Made by a program: the position numbers and the translations under genes
Assembly: GCF_017901135.1 (NCBI RefSeq)
Contig: NZ_CP072801.1
Coordinates: 1,612,001 to 1,676,000 of the forward strand
DNA: 64,000 nt
Reading direction: 5' to 3'
Source of the DNA: Thiothrix litoralis
GTDB taxonomy: Bacteria > Pseudomonadota > Gammaproteobacteria > Thiotrichales > Thiotrichaceae
Part shown: in pieces, positions 17,091 through 26,291 of the stretch
How positions within the stretch are numbered: position 1 is the first letter of the stretch
Layout: each line of letters begins with the position of its first letter
Notes under the pieces: model-generated
Seen by the model: the letters and a program-made list of their open reading frames with translations, nothing else
Told to the model about the DNA's origin: nothing
The model's database searches: none

Positions 17091-18592
17091 CACTTGTACT
17101 CCCGCTCCACAATCAGTTGCACCCATTCCAGCGGGCTAAACGGCATGGATGCCAGCAAACCCACCAACAAGGCAAACGAGGCCGTTATGACGGGTGGCCA
17201 CAACAACAAAGCATGAGTTTCCAGCCGCCGGAACGGCACACGCTCATGCGGCCACGGCTCGGTGGCAGGCACAAACCACGCCCGATGCAAAATCGGCAAA
17301 AAATACGCCGCATTCAGCAAACTGCTAGCAATCAGGATCGGCAATACCCAAAACGCCTGCCCTGCTTCCACCGCACCCCAGCCCAGATACCACTTGGAAA
17401 TGAACCCTGCCAGCGGCGGCACACCAATCATCCCCAAGGCCGCCAGCGTAAACGCCAGTGTCGTCAACGGCATCCGCCTGCCAATCCCGTTCATTTCGCT
17501 GACTTTATGCACCCCTAGTGTTTCCGCATAATTCCCGGCGGCAAAAAACAGGGTAATTTTCATAAACCCCTGATGCACCAGATGCACGATGCCACCCATC
17601 GTCGCAATCGGCCCCAAGATGGATACGCCCAGCGCAATGTAAGACACCTGACTCACTGTCGAAAATGCCAGCCGCTTTTTCAAATCATTTTGGAATAATG
17701 CCAACACTGAGCCATACACAATGGTAAACGCCGCTGCGATTCCCAAGGGAACCAGCAGCCCCAAGGAAGCCGCAAACTCAATCCCGTAAATGTCGTAAAC
17801 CACGCGAACAATGCCGAATGCGCCCGCCTTGACCACCGCCACCGCGTGCAACAAAGCACTTACCGGCGCAGGGGCAACCATCGCCCTCGGCAACCAGCCA
17901 TGCAGGGGAAATAACGCGGCCTTCACCCCTAGGCCAATAATCAGCAACAGAAAAATCCATTCCAGTTGCGGATGCAGCACCGCAGGCAAAGCGTCCAGAA
18001 TACCGCCCTGCGTGAAATCCAGCGTCCCCGCCAACGCGGTCAGCCACACCGTCCCCACCAGCAGCAACACCCCACCACCCAGCGTATACACCAGATACAA
18101 ACGTGCCGCTTTACGCGCTGCCTCACTGCCTTTGTGCGCCACCAAGGGGTAAGTCGCCAAGGTTAAAAACTCGTAAAACAACACAAACGTCAACAAATTA
18201 CCCGCCAACGCCAAGCCGACTGTTGCTGACACACACCAGCTAAAAAATCCAAAGAAGCGGCTACGGTGTGGCGCACCTTCCAGATAGCCAATCGCATACA
18301 CCGTTGTCACCAACCACAGTAGCGAGGAAAGCGTGACAAACAGCACCGACAAAGCATCCGCATTCAGCACCAGCTCCATGCCCGGCGCGAGTTCCCATGC
18401 CACCCGGTATGTCTGCTCGTGGAATACGCCCCAAATCATCATCCCGACAAACGCCAACCCCAGCAACGCCCCCGACAGGTTCAAGGTGGTACGCAACCAG
18501 CGACTCTCCTCTTTGAGGAAAAAAATCACCATCCCCACCCCAAACGAACTGAGGACAATCAGCAATGGCAACCATTGTTCCACCCAGCTCAT
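17090..18592 (-). CDS. Proton-channel antiporter-like subunit (NuoL/MrpA-like), cluster 1, second large subunit
   Basis: A 500-residue polytopic protein. YEFLTLATYPLV carries the conserved helix-5 Glu, and GVKAALFPLHGWLPRAM and AVAVVKAGAFGIVRVV carry the channel Lys residues. Broken-helix motifs follow (FQNDLKKRLAFSTVSQVSY). The start is ATG 18592 (MSWVEQW), which overlaps the previous stop as ATGA; the longer upstream frame encodes Gly/Val-rich shadow sequence. It lacks the C-terminal DUF4040/MrpB extension of a true MrpA and is therefore closer to a stand-alone NuoL/M-type subunit. Confidence 0.8.
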   Translation of the reverse strand: MSWVEQWLPLLIVLSSFGVGMVIFFLKEESRWLRTTLNLSGALLGLAFVGMMIWGVFHEQTYRVAWELAPGMELVLNADALSVLFVTLSSLLWLVTTVYAIGYLEGAPHRSRFFGFFSWCVSATVGLALAGNLLTFVLFYEFLTLATYPLVAHKGSEAARKAARLYLVYTLGGGVLLLVGTVWLTALAGTLDFTQGGILDALPAVLHPQLEWIFLLLIIGLGVKAALFPLHGWLPRAMVAPAPVSALLHAVAVVKAGAFGIVRVVYDIYGIEFAASLGLLVPLGIAAAFTIVYGSVLALFQNDLKKRLAFSTVSQVSYIALGVSILGPIATMGGIVHLVHQGFMKITLFFAAGNYAETLGVHKVSEMNGIGRRMPLTTLAFTLAALGMIGVPPLAGFISKWYLGWGAVEAGQAFWVLPILIASSLLNAAYFLPILHRAWFVPATEPWPHERVPFRRLETHALLLWPPVITASFALLVGLLASMPFSPLEWVQLIVEREYK

Positions 18593-20043
18593 AAGCCTGC
18601 CTCCATCACCCGAATACCCAGCCAATGCCAAATGCCTGATGCACCCAAGCCCAACCCAAACGTTGCCACCAACACCAACAGTAACGCCGGTGCTTCCCGC
18701 AACAACGACACCACCGACACCCGCACCGCAGGCAAATGCCCGAACACATGCCCCAGCAAACGGAACACATAAGCACTTGCCAACAATGTACCCACGGCGA
18801 TCACCACCGCCCACCACCATTGCCCGCTGGCAAATGCTGCCACCAGTAACTGCCACTTGCCAATAAACGTGCCACTCGGCGGCAAACCAATCAGCGCAAT
18901 CCCCGCCAAAGCCATCACGAAGGTTGCTACGGGTAACTGTTGCGCCATCCCCCCCAGTTCACGGATACGGTCATGCCCCGCATGGTGCAACAATGTCCCC
19001 GCCACCAAAAACAGCGCAGACTTGGCAAACGCATGGGTCAGGGCAAACACCACCAACGCCCCCAGCAATACTTCACGACTCGCCGCATCAGCCACCGCCA
19101 GCAAGGGCAAAAACAGCATGAGATACCCCAATTGCGCCACCGTTGAATACGCCGCCAGCAATTTCAAGCGCTCCGCCCGCAAGGCTGACCACGCCCCCCA
19201 CAACACTGCTATTGCCCCCAACACCCCGAGCGCATCGGCCAACCAGCCATCACGTATCACGGGTGGGAACAACTCCAGCCAGAAACGCAACAACAGATAG
19301 AAAGCCGCCTTCACGACCAAAGCAGATAACACCGCACTCACCGGCGCAGGCGCGTTGGAATGCGCCGGAGGCAACCAGAAATGCAGCGGGAACAAGGCCA
19401 TTTTCAGCATCAGCCCAGCGCACAGTAGCAATACGGCCACCCATGCCAGCGGCTCAGGCTGCATCACGGCTGCGACCTGACGCATATCCAGACTGCCATA
19501 CCCCGCATACAGCAAGCCAATGCCCACCAGATACAGCATCGACCCCACCAACCCCACCAGCAGGTAACGCAATGCCGACACCAATGCCTCACGCCCGCCA
19601 CCCAAGCCCGCCAGTGTTGCTGCCGACAAACCCAGCAATTCCAACGTCACGTAAATATTGAACAAATCCCCGGCGACAAACAGCGCATTCAAGGCAGTTG
19701 CCAATAACAACCACAACGGCCAGAAATGGGCGCGGCTCGCGACATCAGGAAAATACTGCCACGCATACACCCCCGCGCCTAACATCACCATGCTTGCCAT
19801 CAACACCATCAACACGGCCAGCCCATCAGCATACAATACGATGCCCAACCCAGCACCCCAGCCTCCCGCTGCAAGGGTTTGCACCCCGTACTGACTAACT
19901 TGCAACGCCAGCATCACTGCCATCGTGACACTCACCGCCAAAGCGACTACACCCACTTGATGAGCGCGTTTTCCCCACAACACCGCCAGCAAACTCGCCA
20001 ACAACGGCACGGCAATCACGCCTAACAGCGCCTCACTCATCAT
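18589..20043 (-). CDS. MrpD-like antiporter subunit, cluster 1
   Basis: A 484-residue polytopic MnhD/NuoN-type subunit. Conserved features include the helix-5 Glu in YVTLELLGLSA and the channel Lys in LMLKMALFPLHFWLPPAHS and ALVVKAAFYLLLRFW. It overlaps mrpC-like by about 11 bp and the next gene by ATGA. It is the counterpart of 24756-26291 in the canonical cluster but is clearly diverged from it. Confidence 0.85.
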   Translation of the reverse strand: MMSEALLGVIAVPLLASLLAVLWGKRAHQVGVVALAVSVTMAVMLALQVSQYGVQTLAAGGWGAGLGIVLYADGLAVLMVLMASMVMLGAGVYAWQYFPDVASRAHFWPLWLLLATALNALFVAGDLFNIYVTLELLGLSAATLAGLGGGREALVSALRYLLVGLVGSMLYLVGIGLLYAGYGSLDMRQVAAVMQPEPLAWVAVLLLCAGLMLKMALFPLHFWLPPAHSNAPAPVSAVLSALVVKAAFYLLLRFWLELFPPVIRDGWLADALGVLGAIAVLWGAWSALRAERLKLLAAYSTVAQLGYLMLFLPLLAVADAASREVLLGALVVFALTHAFAKSALFLVAGTLLHHAGHDRIRELGGMAQQLPVATFVMALAGIALIGLPPSGTFIGKWQLLVAAFASGQWWWAVVIAVGTLLASAYVFRLLGHVFGHLPAVRVSVVSLLREAPALLLVLVATFGLGLGASGIWHWLGIRVMEAGL

Positions 20044-20320
20044 CCGTGTCCTCCAGACGGCGGATCAACGCCACCGCCAACGCCGTTGCACTGATCGCCA
20101 CCACAATGCCGGTCAGCACCAAAGCGTGCAACAACGGGTCGGGCGACACATTTTCGCCCCGATACGCCAAGGTAATCAGCAACAGAAATACCCCCGCGCC
20201 CATCACATTCACACTAATGACCTTGCGCAACGGTTCAGCGTGCAACCATGCCCCCCACAAGCCCACTGCCAATAGGCATACGCCAGCGAACACATACAAT
20301 TCATGACTGGAAAGCGTCAT
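20033..20320 (-). CDS. MrpC-like (NuoK-like) antiporter subunit, cluster 1
   Basis: A 95-residue protein with three TM helices. VISVNVMGAGVFLLLI and DPLLHALVLTGIVVAIS match the MnhC/NuoK signature (N-x-x-x-G-V, then LxLTGIVI). The order B-C-D is conserved with canonical Mrp operons. Its start overlaps the end of the MrpB-like gene by 4 bp. Confidence 0.85.
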   Translation of the reverse strand: MTLSSHELYVFAGVCLLAVGLWGAWLHAEPLRKVISVNVMGAGVFLLLITLAYRGENVSPDPLLHALVLTGIVVAISATALAVALIRRLEDTDDE

Positions 20321-21252
20321 ATTTTATCCTCTTGCCGTGGTGGAATTCCTCCCATGAAAGCCAGTACCAAGGTCATGCCAATCGACAGCGTTGCCGCCCC
20401 TTCAATCAACAAAATCCACACCCCAGCCTGCCCCTCGGGATAACGCAGAAAACCCTCACCCCACCATGCCAAACCCACCCCGACCAACAGGAATATCCCC
20501 GTACCGACCACCAACCCGCCGTGCAAATACAACGGACGTAACGGCAAACCACCCCAGCGCTTACCCGCCAGCACCAATACAATACCCGCACCACCCAGCA
20601 ATGCGCCCGCCTGAAATGCGCCACCGGGGGCGTGCGCCCCAGCCCACAACACATATCCCGCCATCACGATCAGCACCGGCACCAGCCACACCGCCAAATC
20701 AGTTAAAGTCGCTTCCGCCACATACGCTGGCTGCGGCTTACCCAAAGCGCGAATCCCCAGCACTGCCACCAGCAATACCGCCAGCTCCAGCAAGGTATCG
20801 TAAGCCCGAAAATTCAACAGCACCGCCGTCACCGGATTACTAACACCGCTCTCAGGCAGATGCGCATACACCTGTTCACCCAAGCGCCAGCCATTACCGG
20901 TGACCAGCACCGACAGTAAACCCCACGCCACCGCGACACCCAGCAACATCACCGCCACACCTGCCAACCACTGTAGCGGGGCAGTGAACAACAGCGCATC
21001 GGGTGATTTGCGTCGCCCACGTAAAGTAGACACCAGCAATGCACCGCTAACCCCAGCGCCAATCGCGGCTTCTGCTAAAGCCACATCTGGGGCATACAGC
21101 CGCGCCCACAGCAAAGCCAGCACCAGACCCAACACCACAAATAACAGGATAGCGAGCCGCCGATCACGGGTCAGGGTAGACACCATTCCCAGCAATACCA
21201 CCAAACTCGCCAACAGCAGATCCTGCCATTGCCATACAGTATCAATCGGCAT
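20317..21252 (-). CDS. DUF4040-MrpB fusion subunit, cluster 1
   Basis: A 311-residue membrane protein. Residues 1-85 contain the DUF4040 core (APDVALAEAAIGAGVSGALL). A middle segment (FRAYDTLLELAVLLVAVLGI) and a C-terminal MnhB part (GAHAPGGAFQAGALLGGAGIV) follow. In the canonical cluster these parts form the tail of MrpA; here they are a separate protein, as in the MbhD/E/F arrangement of archaeal membrane-bound hydrogenases. The start is ATG 21252 (MPIDTVW), overlapping the MrpG stop. Confidence 0.82.
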   Translation of the reverse strand: MPIDTVWQWQDLLLASLVVLLGMVSTLTRDRRLAILLFVVLGLVLALLWARLYAPDVALAEAAIGAGVSGALLVSTLRGRRKSPDALLFTAPLQWLAGVAVMLLGVAVAWGLLSVLVTGNGWRLGEQVYAHLPESGVSNPVTAVLLNFRAYDTLLELAVLLVAVLGIRALGKPQPAYVAEATLTDLAVWLVPVLIVMAGYVLWAGAHAPGGAFQAGALLGGAGIVLVLAGKRWGGLPLRPLYLHGGLVVGTGIFLLVGVGLAWWGEGFLRYPEGQAGVWILLIEGAATLSIGMTLVLAFMGGIPPRQEDKI

Positions 21253-21529
21253 CTCGTTCTCTCCGCCGCAAGCTATTGGCAATCAGATAGGCATTCACCG
21301 CACTGGCAAGCAAAGCCAGCACCCAGACCAGCAGCACTTTGCCTGCCCACCAGCCGTCCGGGGCTTGCAACAGCAAACCTGCCACCAATAAACCCAGCCC
21401 CAAATTATCCACCTTGGTTAAGGCATGTAGCCGCGAGTATGTGTCTGGCAAACGCAATAAGCCCACGCTACCCGACCAGTAGAAAAACACACCAGCACTC
21501 ACCAATATCACGGTCAGCCAATCAATCAT
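21242..21529 (-). CDS. MrpG-like antiporter subunit, cluster 1
   Basis: A 95-residue, three-helix protein. VGLLRLPDTYSRLHALTKVD is the MnhG hallmark. It overlaps the MrpF-like stop by 8 bp. Confidence 0.88.
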   Translation of the reverse strand: MIDWLTVILVSAGVFFYWSGSVGLLRLPDTYSRLHALTKVDNLGLGLLVAGLLLQAPDGWWAGKVLLVWVLALLASAVNAYLIANSLRRRERDAD

Positions 21530-21791
21530 GCTGCCCCCGCTGCGCCTGCCGACGGGTAAACACGGCTGTCACCAACACCGCCAATACCACCAGCACCAAG
21601 GCTACATCCACCAAGACGGGCAGCGGCAAACTCACCCCCAACACCAGCAGAATACCAACACCCGATGTTCCCAGCAATTGCGCTGCCATTACCCACTCGA
21701 CGGTGGAATTGCGCGATAAAATCGCCACCAACCCTGTCAGCAAAGCCAGCAGCAAGGCCAGTATTACCAATCCCCAAAAGACTTGCATCAT
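21522..21791 (-). CDS. MrpF-like antiporter subunit, cluster 1
   Basis: An 89-residue, three-helix protein between MrpE-like and MrpG-like genes. The pattern (LTGLVAILSRNSTVEWVMAA, then LPVLVDVALVLVVLAVL) fits MnhF, including an Asp in the last helix. It starts in an ATGA overlap with the MrpE-like stop. Confidence 0.82.
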   Translation of the reverse strand: MMQVFWGLVILALLLALLTGLVAILSRNSTVEWVMAAQLLGTSGVGILLVLGVSLPLPVLVDVALVLVVLAVLVTAVFTRRQAQRGQHD

Positions 21792-22312
21792 CCAACCTTC
21801 CCCACGTCCAAACCAAATACATCAGCAATCCGCTGTTCCACGCGTACCAAACCTTCCTGCGTTGACGCATCCACTATCAGTGCGTGTATATGTAACTGCC
21901 CATCCTCACCCAATTCCGCACTCAGGGTTCCTGGCAACAGGCCGATAGAATAAATGAACAAGGTACGCGCTGTACCCGCTGGCAAATGGATAGGATAAAC
22001 GAGGAACTCAGGGTGTATCGGAATGCGCGGCAACCACACACGCCACGCCACATCCACACCACCACGGATGGACTCCAATAAAAAAAAGGAGACGAAGCGC
22101 AACACACCAAACCATGAAACGGCTGTTCCCACCTGTGACACAGATGATGATTTAGCCAGATACAATTGACGATAAGCCAGCCATGCCAGCAATACCGTCG
22201 GCACACCCAGTATCCACGAACCAACATCACCGGCTACCAACAACCACCAAAACACCGTCAGTATGGCTAAAACAGATAACGATCGGGACAAGGAGAATGT
22301 AATTCTCGGCAT
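21788..22312 (-). CDS. MrpE-like antiporter subunit, first gene of cluster 1
   Basis: A 174-residue protein: two N-terminal hydrophobic helices, then the MnhE core (FLLESIRGGVDVAWRVW, SIGLLPGTLSAEL, LHIHALIVD). I start at ATG 22312 rather than TTG 22318. The gene order E-F-G-B-C-D of this cluster is the Mbh-like order and the reverse of the canonical ABCDEFG order seen in cluster 2. Confidence 0.85.
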   Translation of the reverse strand: MPRITFSLSRSLSVLAILTVFWWLLVAGDVGSWILGVPTVLLAWLAYRQLYLAKSSSVSQVGTAVSWFGVLRFVSFFLLESIRGGVDVAWRVWLPRIPIHPEFLVYPIHLPAGTARTLFIYSIGLLPGTLSAELGEDGQLHIHALIVDASTQEGLVRVEQRIADVFGLDVGKVG

Positions 22313-22413
22313 AAACAAGGTTCCGGCAAGTGGCTGACTGGGGAAGTATAATATACCCCTGCACTAGCCCCAGAATGAAACCTTGAAAACACAGGTTTTA
22401 TGATTACCGAACG

Positions 22414-22824
22414 CTACTTTGAGCTATCAGCACACTTAATAACCCAGTAGCCACCCACTAACGAGGCAATAATCACCCCAACGCCGATAAGTGCTAGTGG
22501 CTGGTACTTGTCAATATCCAGCGTGATAATTTTTCGTCCCAAGGCAATCAGCGCAATGGCAATAATGACATGCAGGCCAATTTTGCCATGAAGGTAGTAC
22601 TCCTTCATGGTTTCCAGTAATTCCAGACCGATCAGGATCATCAGGAAGAAACCAAAAATTTCCAACAACTCCGCCGTATCAAGTACAAACAAAGGAGGAT
22701 TGAAAACATCCTTATACAGTAACCAACCCAATTCCATGGTAGACAAGGCAACAACAATAAGCATCATCACAATCAGGGCAAGCGTGATGAATTTCTCGAA
22801 ATTCTTCATTAACACAACAAACAT
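22414..22824 (-). CDS. PsiE-like (phosphate-starvation-inducible E) membrane protein
   Basis: About 136 residues with four predicted TM helices. FEKFITLALIVMMLIVVALS, AELLEIFGFFLMILIGLELL and HVIIAIALIALGRKIITLD fit the PsiE family. I start at ATG 22824, which has GAGGT upstream; ATG 22809 is possible. The function of the family is unknown. It overlaps neither antiporter cluster and sits between them on the same strand. Confidence 0.72.
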   Translation of the reverse strand: MFVVLMKNFEKFITLALIVMMLIVVALSTMELGWLLYKDVFNPPLFVLDTAELLEIFGFFLMILIGLELLETMKEYYLHGKIGLHVIIAIALIALGRKIITLDIDKYQPLALIGVGVIIASLVGGYWVIKCADSSK

Positions 22825-22834
22825 GCAACTGACC

Positions 22835-23620
22835 TCAGACCGTTGCCACCATATCGCGGTAAGCGTGCCAACTGGCATAAGAAATCAAAGGCATGGCAAT
22901 GATCAAGCCAAGGCTAAAAGGCAACAAACCCGCGCCAATAATCAGCGCAATGGTTGCCCCCCACGCCAGCATCACTTTCCAGTTGGTCAGGATAGCGCGG
23001 ATACTGGTATTCAAGGCCGTCACCAGACTCACCTTGCGTTCCAGCAACATCGGCACAGTAGCCACACCCGTCACGAATGACACGAGTGCAAACATCAACC
23101 CGACCGACATAAACGACAGCGTGAACAGCCAACCCATTTTTGACCCCAGCAGTGCCGCCATAAAACCAATATAACTATGCTGCTCCGCTGCTGCCGTATC
23201 TTGCAGGAACACATCCAGCACGATGGACGACATCCGTAACCACAACAACACCAGCACCCCCAGCAACGCAGAGTACAGCAGTAAATTGACCGGGTTACGC
23301 TTTAACGCCAGCGTAGACTTCAAAAAATTGACCGGATCGCCGTGTTCACGCCGCAGGCTTAAATCGTATAAACCCAGCGCAAGGAACGGCCCCCACAACA
23401 TGAAACCCGCTGCTGTCGCCATAAAAAAACCGGGATTATTGGCAGACAACAGGCTCATGCCCACCCCCACCAGCGCAAAGATGATGCCATACAACAGGCT
23501 GGACCACGGGTTGGCCTTAATATCCTGCGCCCCCTGCCGTAACCACTTGGGAATATCGGCCAATTCGACCTGACGCACGGGGTACTCAGTGAACGGCTGT
23601 TCGGTGCTGATGGATTGCAT
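22835..23620 (-). CDS. DUF2189 integral membrane protein
   Basis: A 261-residue protein with about six TM helices. The N-terminal soluble part (VRQVELADIPKWLRQGAQDI) followed by PWSSLLYGIIFALVGVG and MLWGPFLALGLYDLSLRRE is characteristic of DUF2189. AGGAAA lies upstream of ATG 23620. The family has no established function. It lies directly downstream of the canonical MrpG gene, with 2 bp between stop and start regions, and is probably cotranscribed. Confidence 0.8.
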   Translation of the reverse strand: MQSISTEQPFTEYPVRQVELADIPKWLRQGAQDIKANPWSSLLYGIIFALVGVGMSLLSANNPGFFMATAAGFMLWGPFLALGLYDLSLRREHGDPVNFLKSTLALKRNPVNLLLYSALLGVLVLLWLRMSSIVLDVFLQDTAAAEQHSYIGFMAALLGSKMGWLFTLSFMSVGLMFALVSFVTGVATVPMLLERKVSLVTALNTSIRAILTNWKVMLAWGATIALIIGAGLLPFSLGLIIAMPLISYASWHAYRDMVATV

Positions 23621-23622
23621 AA

Positions 23623-23991
23623 TTATTCTTTCCTGCTGAATGGGGTTCCATCATACGAATTCGCCACCCCTGATTCAACCACGGCTGAACGTGTCCGCTC
23701 CACCTGTTTCAATTTCAAGTGCAAAGCGGCCTTCGCCATCATGTGCGCACTCACTGGCGCGGTCATGAACAAAAACAGCGTCACCAACACTTCGTGCAAG
23801 CTCACCCCATCGGCGTTGAACGAAAAATACAGCGCCGAAGCCACCAACACCGCCCCCACACCCAAGGTACTCGCCTTGGTTGGCCCGTGCAGGCGCATGA
23901 AAAAGTCCGGCATTTTTGCCAAACCCCACGACCCTACCAACGTAAAAAACGCCCCGACCAAAACCAACACCGCCAATGCTGCATCCAACAT
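23623..23991 (-). CDS. mrpG: MrpG subunit, canonical Mrp cluster
   Basis: About 122 residues. GSWGLAKMPDFFMRLHGPTKA is the MnhG signature, and three TM helices are present with a longer C-terminal tail than usual. GTG 23994 immediately precedes ATG 23991; I use the ATG. It is the last gene of A(B)-C-D-E-F-G. Confidence 0.88.
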   Translation of the reverse strand: MLDAALAVLVLVGAFFTLVGSWGLAKMPDFFMRLHGPTKASTLGVGAVLVASALYFSFNADGVSLHEVLVTLFLFMTAPVSAHMMAKAALHLKLKQVERTRSAVVESGVANSYDGTPFSRKE

Positions 23992-23995
23992 CACG

Positions 23996-24265
23996 CTACT
24001 CCATAATATCGCCGCGCAACAAATACTTGCTCAGCGCGATCGTACCCACAAAACCCATCACCGCAATCAGCAGCGCCGCTTCAAAATACAAAGGGCTACC
24101 CTGCATCAACCCAAACAAAATCAGCAAAGCAATCGTGTTCAAGTAAAGCGTATCCAACGCCAATATCCGGTCAGGCACACTCGGCCCCACCAACAAGCGG
24201 TACAAGCTCAACAACAAGGCCAGCGACACCATGCCAAATGCCAGCGGCAATACCATGCTTAACAT
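23996..24265 (-). CDS. mrpF: MrpF subunit, canonical Mrp cluster
   Basis: An 89-residue, three-helix MnhF protein (LLVGPSVPDRILALDTLYLN with the conserved Pro-Asp-Arg-Ile-x-A-x-D). It overlaps the mrpE 3' end by 7 bp. Confidence 0.9.
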   Translation of the reverse strand: MLSMVLPLAFGMVSLALLLSLYRLLVGPSVPDRILALDTLYLNTIALLILFGLMQGSPLYFEAALLIAVMGFVGTIALSKYLLRGDIME

Positions 24266-24759
24266 ACCTGTAACACCTCCATCAAAGGCCGTTCGTAACG
24301 CTGCTTCATCTCGCGCAAACTCGCATCCACATCATCCACATGCAGCGCGTGAATCAACAACTGGCGACGGTCAGCCGACAATTCGCAGGAAACCGTCCCC
24401 GGTGTCAATGAAATCGTATTCGCCAAAATACTCGCCCCCAACGGCGAACGTATATCCAGCTCCATCACCATAAAAGCCGGTTGCAGCGTGCGGGCAGAAC
24501 CCAGAATCAACGCGGCCACATGCAGGTTTGCCACCACAATATCCCACAACACCACCAGCAGGAACTTAAGCAATACCCACGGATGCCGCACCACCACCCG
24601 TTCCGGCCAAAACCCCAACGTCAACAACGGGATCAGCAACGCCAATACCGCGCCCAACACCACATGCCCCATGGCCACGGTATTGTTCAGCAATAACCAG
24701 ACCAACAACAGGAACACGCTCAATAACGGGTGTGGTAATACTTTATTCCACATTTTCAC
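24259..24759 (-). CDS. mrpE: MrpE subunit, canonical Mrp cluster
   Basis: A 166-residue MnhE protein: N-terminal TM helices, then LANTISLTPGTVSCELSADR and LLIHALHVDD, the conserved soluble core. It overlaps mrpD as ATGA and mrpF by 7 bp. It is paralogous to 21788-22312 but easily told apart. Confidence 0.9.
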   Translation of the reverse strand: MKMWNKVLPHPLLSVFLLLVWLLLNNTVAMGHVVLGAVLALLIPLLTLGFWPERVVVRHPWVLLKFLLVVLWDIVVANLHVAALILGSARTLQPAFMVMELDIRSPLGASILANTISLTPGTVSCELSADRRQLLIHALHVDDVDASLREMKQRYERPLMEVLQVC

Positions 24760-26291
24760 TTACCTCCCACTGCTGGGGCAAATACAGCCGATTGGTAGCC
24801 GGAAACATCCAGCACTTGCGCCGCCACCCGCTCCATGACCGCACTGACCGGGTTTGCCAACACCACCAGCAAGGGCACGGCTGCCAGCAACCACAACACC
24901 GCCACCATGCTCAGCCCAAAGGCCGGAATCGTCTCCGTTATCACCGGGTCAGCCGCATCTGGCTTAGCCTTGACCTTGTAAAACAACACCGAACCACTCC
25001 GCGCCAAGGCAATCAGCAACAGCATACTGCCCAGCAACACCGTTGCCAACACAACCCAATGCCACGGATGCGGCAAAGCTGCCTGCAAAATCCACACCTT
25101 ACCAAAGAAGCCAGATAACGGCGGCAAACCCACTGCTGCCATTGCCGCCAACAAGAACACCCCACCCAAGAGCTGGTAATGCGGCATCTGCATTCCGGGG
25201 TCAAAGCGGTCGGCATAATCGCCACGCCCGCGCACGATCAAATCAGCCAACAGGAACATACCCCCCGCCAGCAAGGTAGAATGCACCAAGTAATACAGCC
25301 CCGCCGCCAGTGCCGCCTGCGACTGCAAACCCACCGCAATCAGCAAAGTCGCCACCGACGCCAATACCAGATAGGCCACCTGCACCCGCAATTGGAAAGC
25401 CGCCATCACGCCCAATGCTGCCAGCAACAGCGTCACCAGACCCAGCCCCAGCAACCACGGCGCATAGAAATACGCCAGATTACCCGCCTCCGCTCCAAAC
25501 ACCGTGCCATGCACACGGATAATCGCGTACACCCCGACCTTGGTCATCACCGCAAACAACGCCGCCACCGGTGCTGAAGTATTTGCATACGCCGCAGGCA
25601 ACCACAAATACAGCGGGAACAGCGCCGCCTTCAGCCCGAACACCACCAACAACAGCAAGCCCGCCGCCATCACCAAGCCTTCACGTTTTGCTGGTAATGC
25701 CGCCACTTTGACCGCCATATCCGCGATATTCAGCGTCCCCAGCGCCCCGTACAATGCCCCTAGTGCAAACAGGAACACCGTCGAACCCACCAGATTCACC
25801 ACCACGTAATGCAGCCCCGCCACCGTGCGTTTTGCCCCACCGCCATGCAACAACAGGCTATAGGACGCCAGCAGCAACACCTCAAAAAACACGAACAGGT
25901 TAAACGCATCACCGGTCAGAAATGCCCCGTTCAAGCCGAACAATTGCATCTGAAACAGCACATGAAAATGGCGGCCTTGCGCATCGGTTTCCGTAACAAT
26001 CGCATACCACAGCGCCCCGACTGCCAACACTGCCGTCACCAGCAACATCAACGCAGCGAGCTGGTCGAATACCAGCACTATCCCGAAAGGTGCAGACCAA
26101 TTCCCCAGTACATACACCTGCCGTTGCCCCGACAATGACGCATCAAACAGCAACACCGCCAGCATCAGCAAGGCAAACCCGGCACCGAAACTCACCATGC
26201 GCTGCACTTTCACCCCCAGCGGGCGCAGCAACAACAATACGATCCCCGCCAGCAATGGCAACAAGATCGGCAAAATGGGTAAATGCATCAT
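24756..26291 (-). CDS. mrpD: MrpD subunit, canonical Mrp cluster
   Basis: A 511-residue MnhD antiporter subunit with about 14 TM helices. VFFEVLLLASYSLLLHG carries the conserved Glu; FGLKAALFPLYLWLPAAYA and AVMTKVGVYAIIRVHG carry the Lys residues of the proton path. Start and stop both overlap their neighbours. With MrpA it would form the antiport core exchanging external protons for internal Na+ or K+. Confidence 0.92.
   Translation of the reverse strand: MMHLPILPILLPLLAGIVLLLLRPLGVKVQRMVSFGAGFALLMLAVLLFDASLSGQRQVYVLGNWSAPFGIVLVFDQLAALMLLVTAVLAVGALWYAIVTETDAQGRHFHVLFQMQLFGLNGAFLTGDAFNLFVFFEVLLLASYSLLLHGGGAKRTVAGLHYVVVNLVGSTVFLFALGALYGALGTLNIADMAVKVAALPAKREGLVMAAGLLLLVVFGLKAALFPLYLWLPAAYANTSAPVAALFAVMTKVGVYAIIRVHGTVFGAEAGNLAYFYAPWLLGLGLVTLLLAALGVMAAFQLRVQVAYLVLASVATLLIAVGLQSQAALAAGLYYLVHSTLLAGGMFLLADLIVRGRGDYADRFDPGMQMPHYQLLGGVFLLAAMAAVGLPPLSGFFGKVWILQAALPHPWHWVVLATVLLGSMLLLIALARSGSVLFYKVKAKPDAADPVITETIPAFGLSMVAVLWLLAAVPLLVVLANPVSAVMERVAAQVLDVSGYQSAVFAPAVGGK

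Noticed and set aside
15588-22312. DabAB-type inorganic carbon uptake system
   Set aside because: A NuoL-like subunit would fit DabB, but no DUF2309 (DabA) gene is present in the window.
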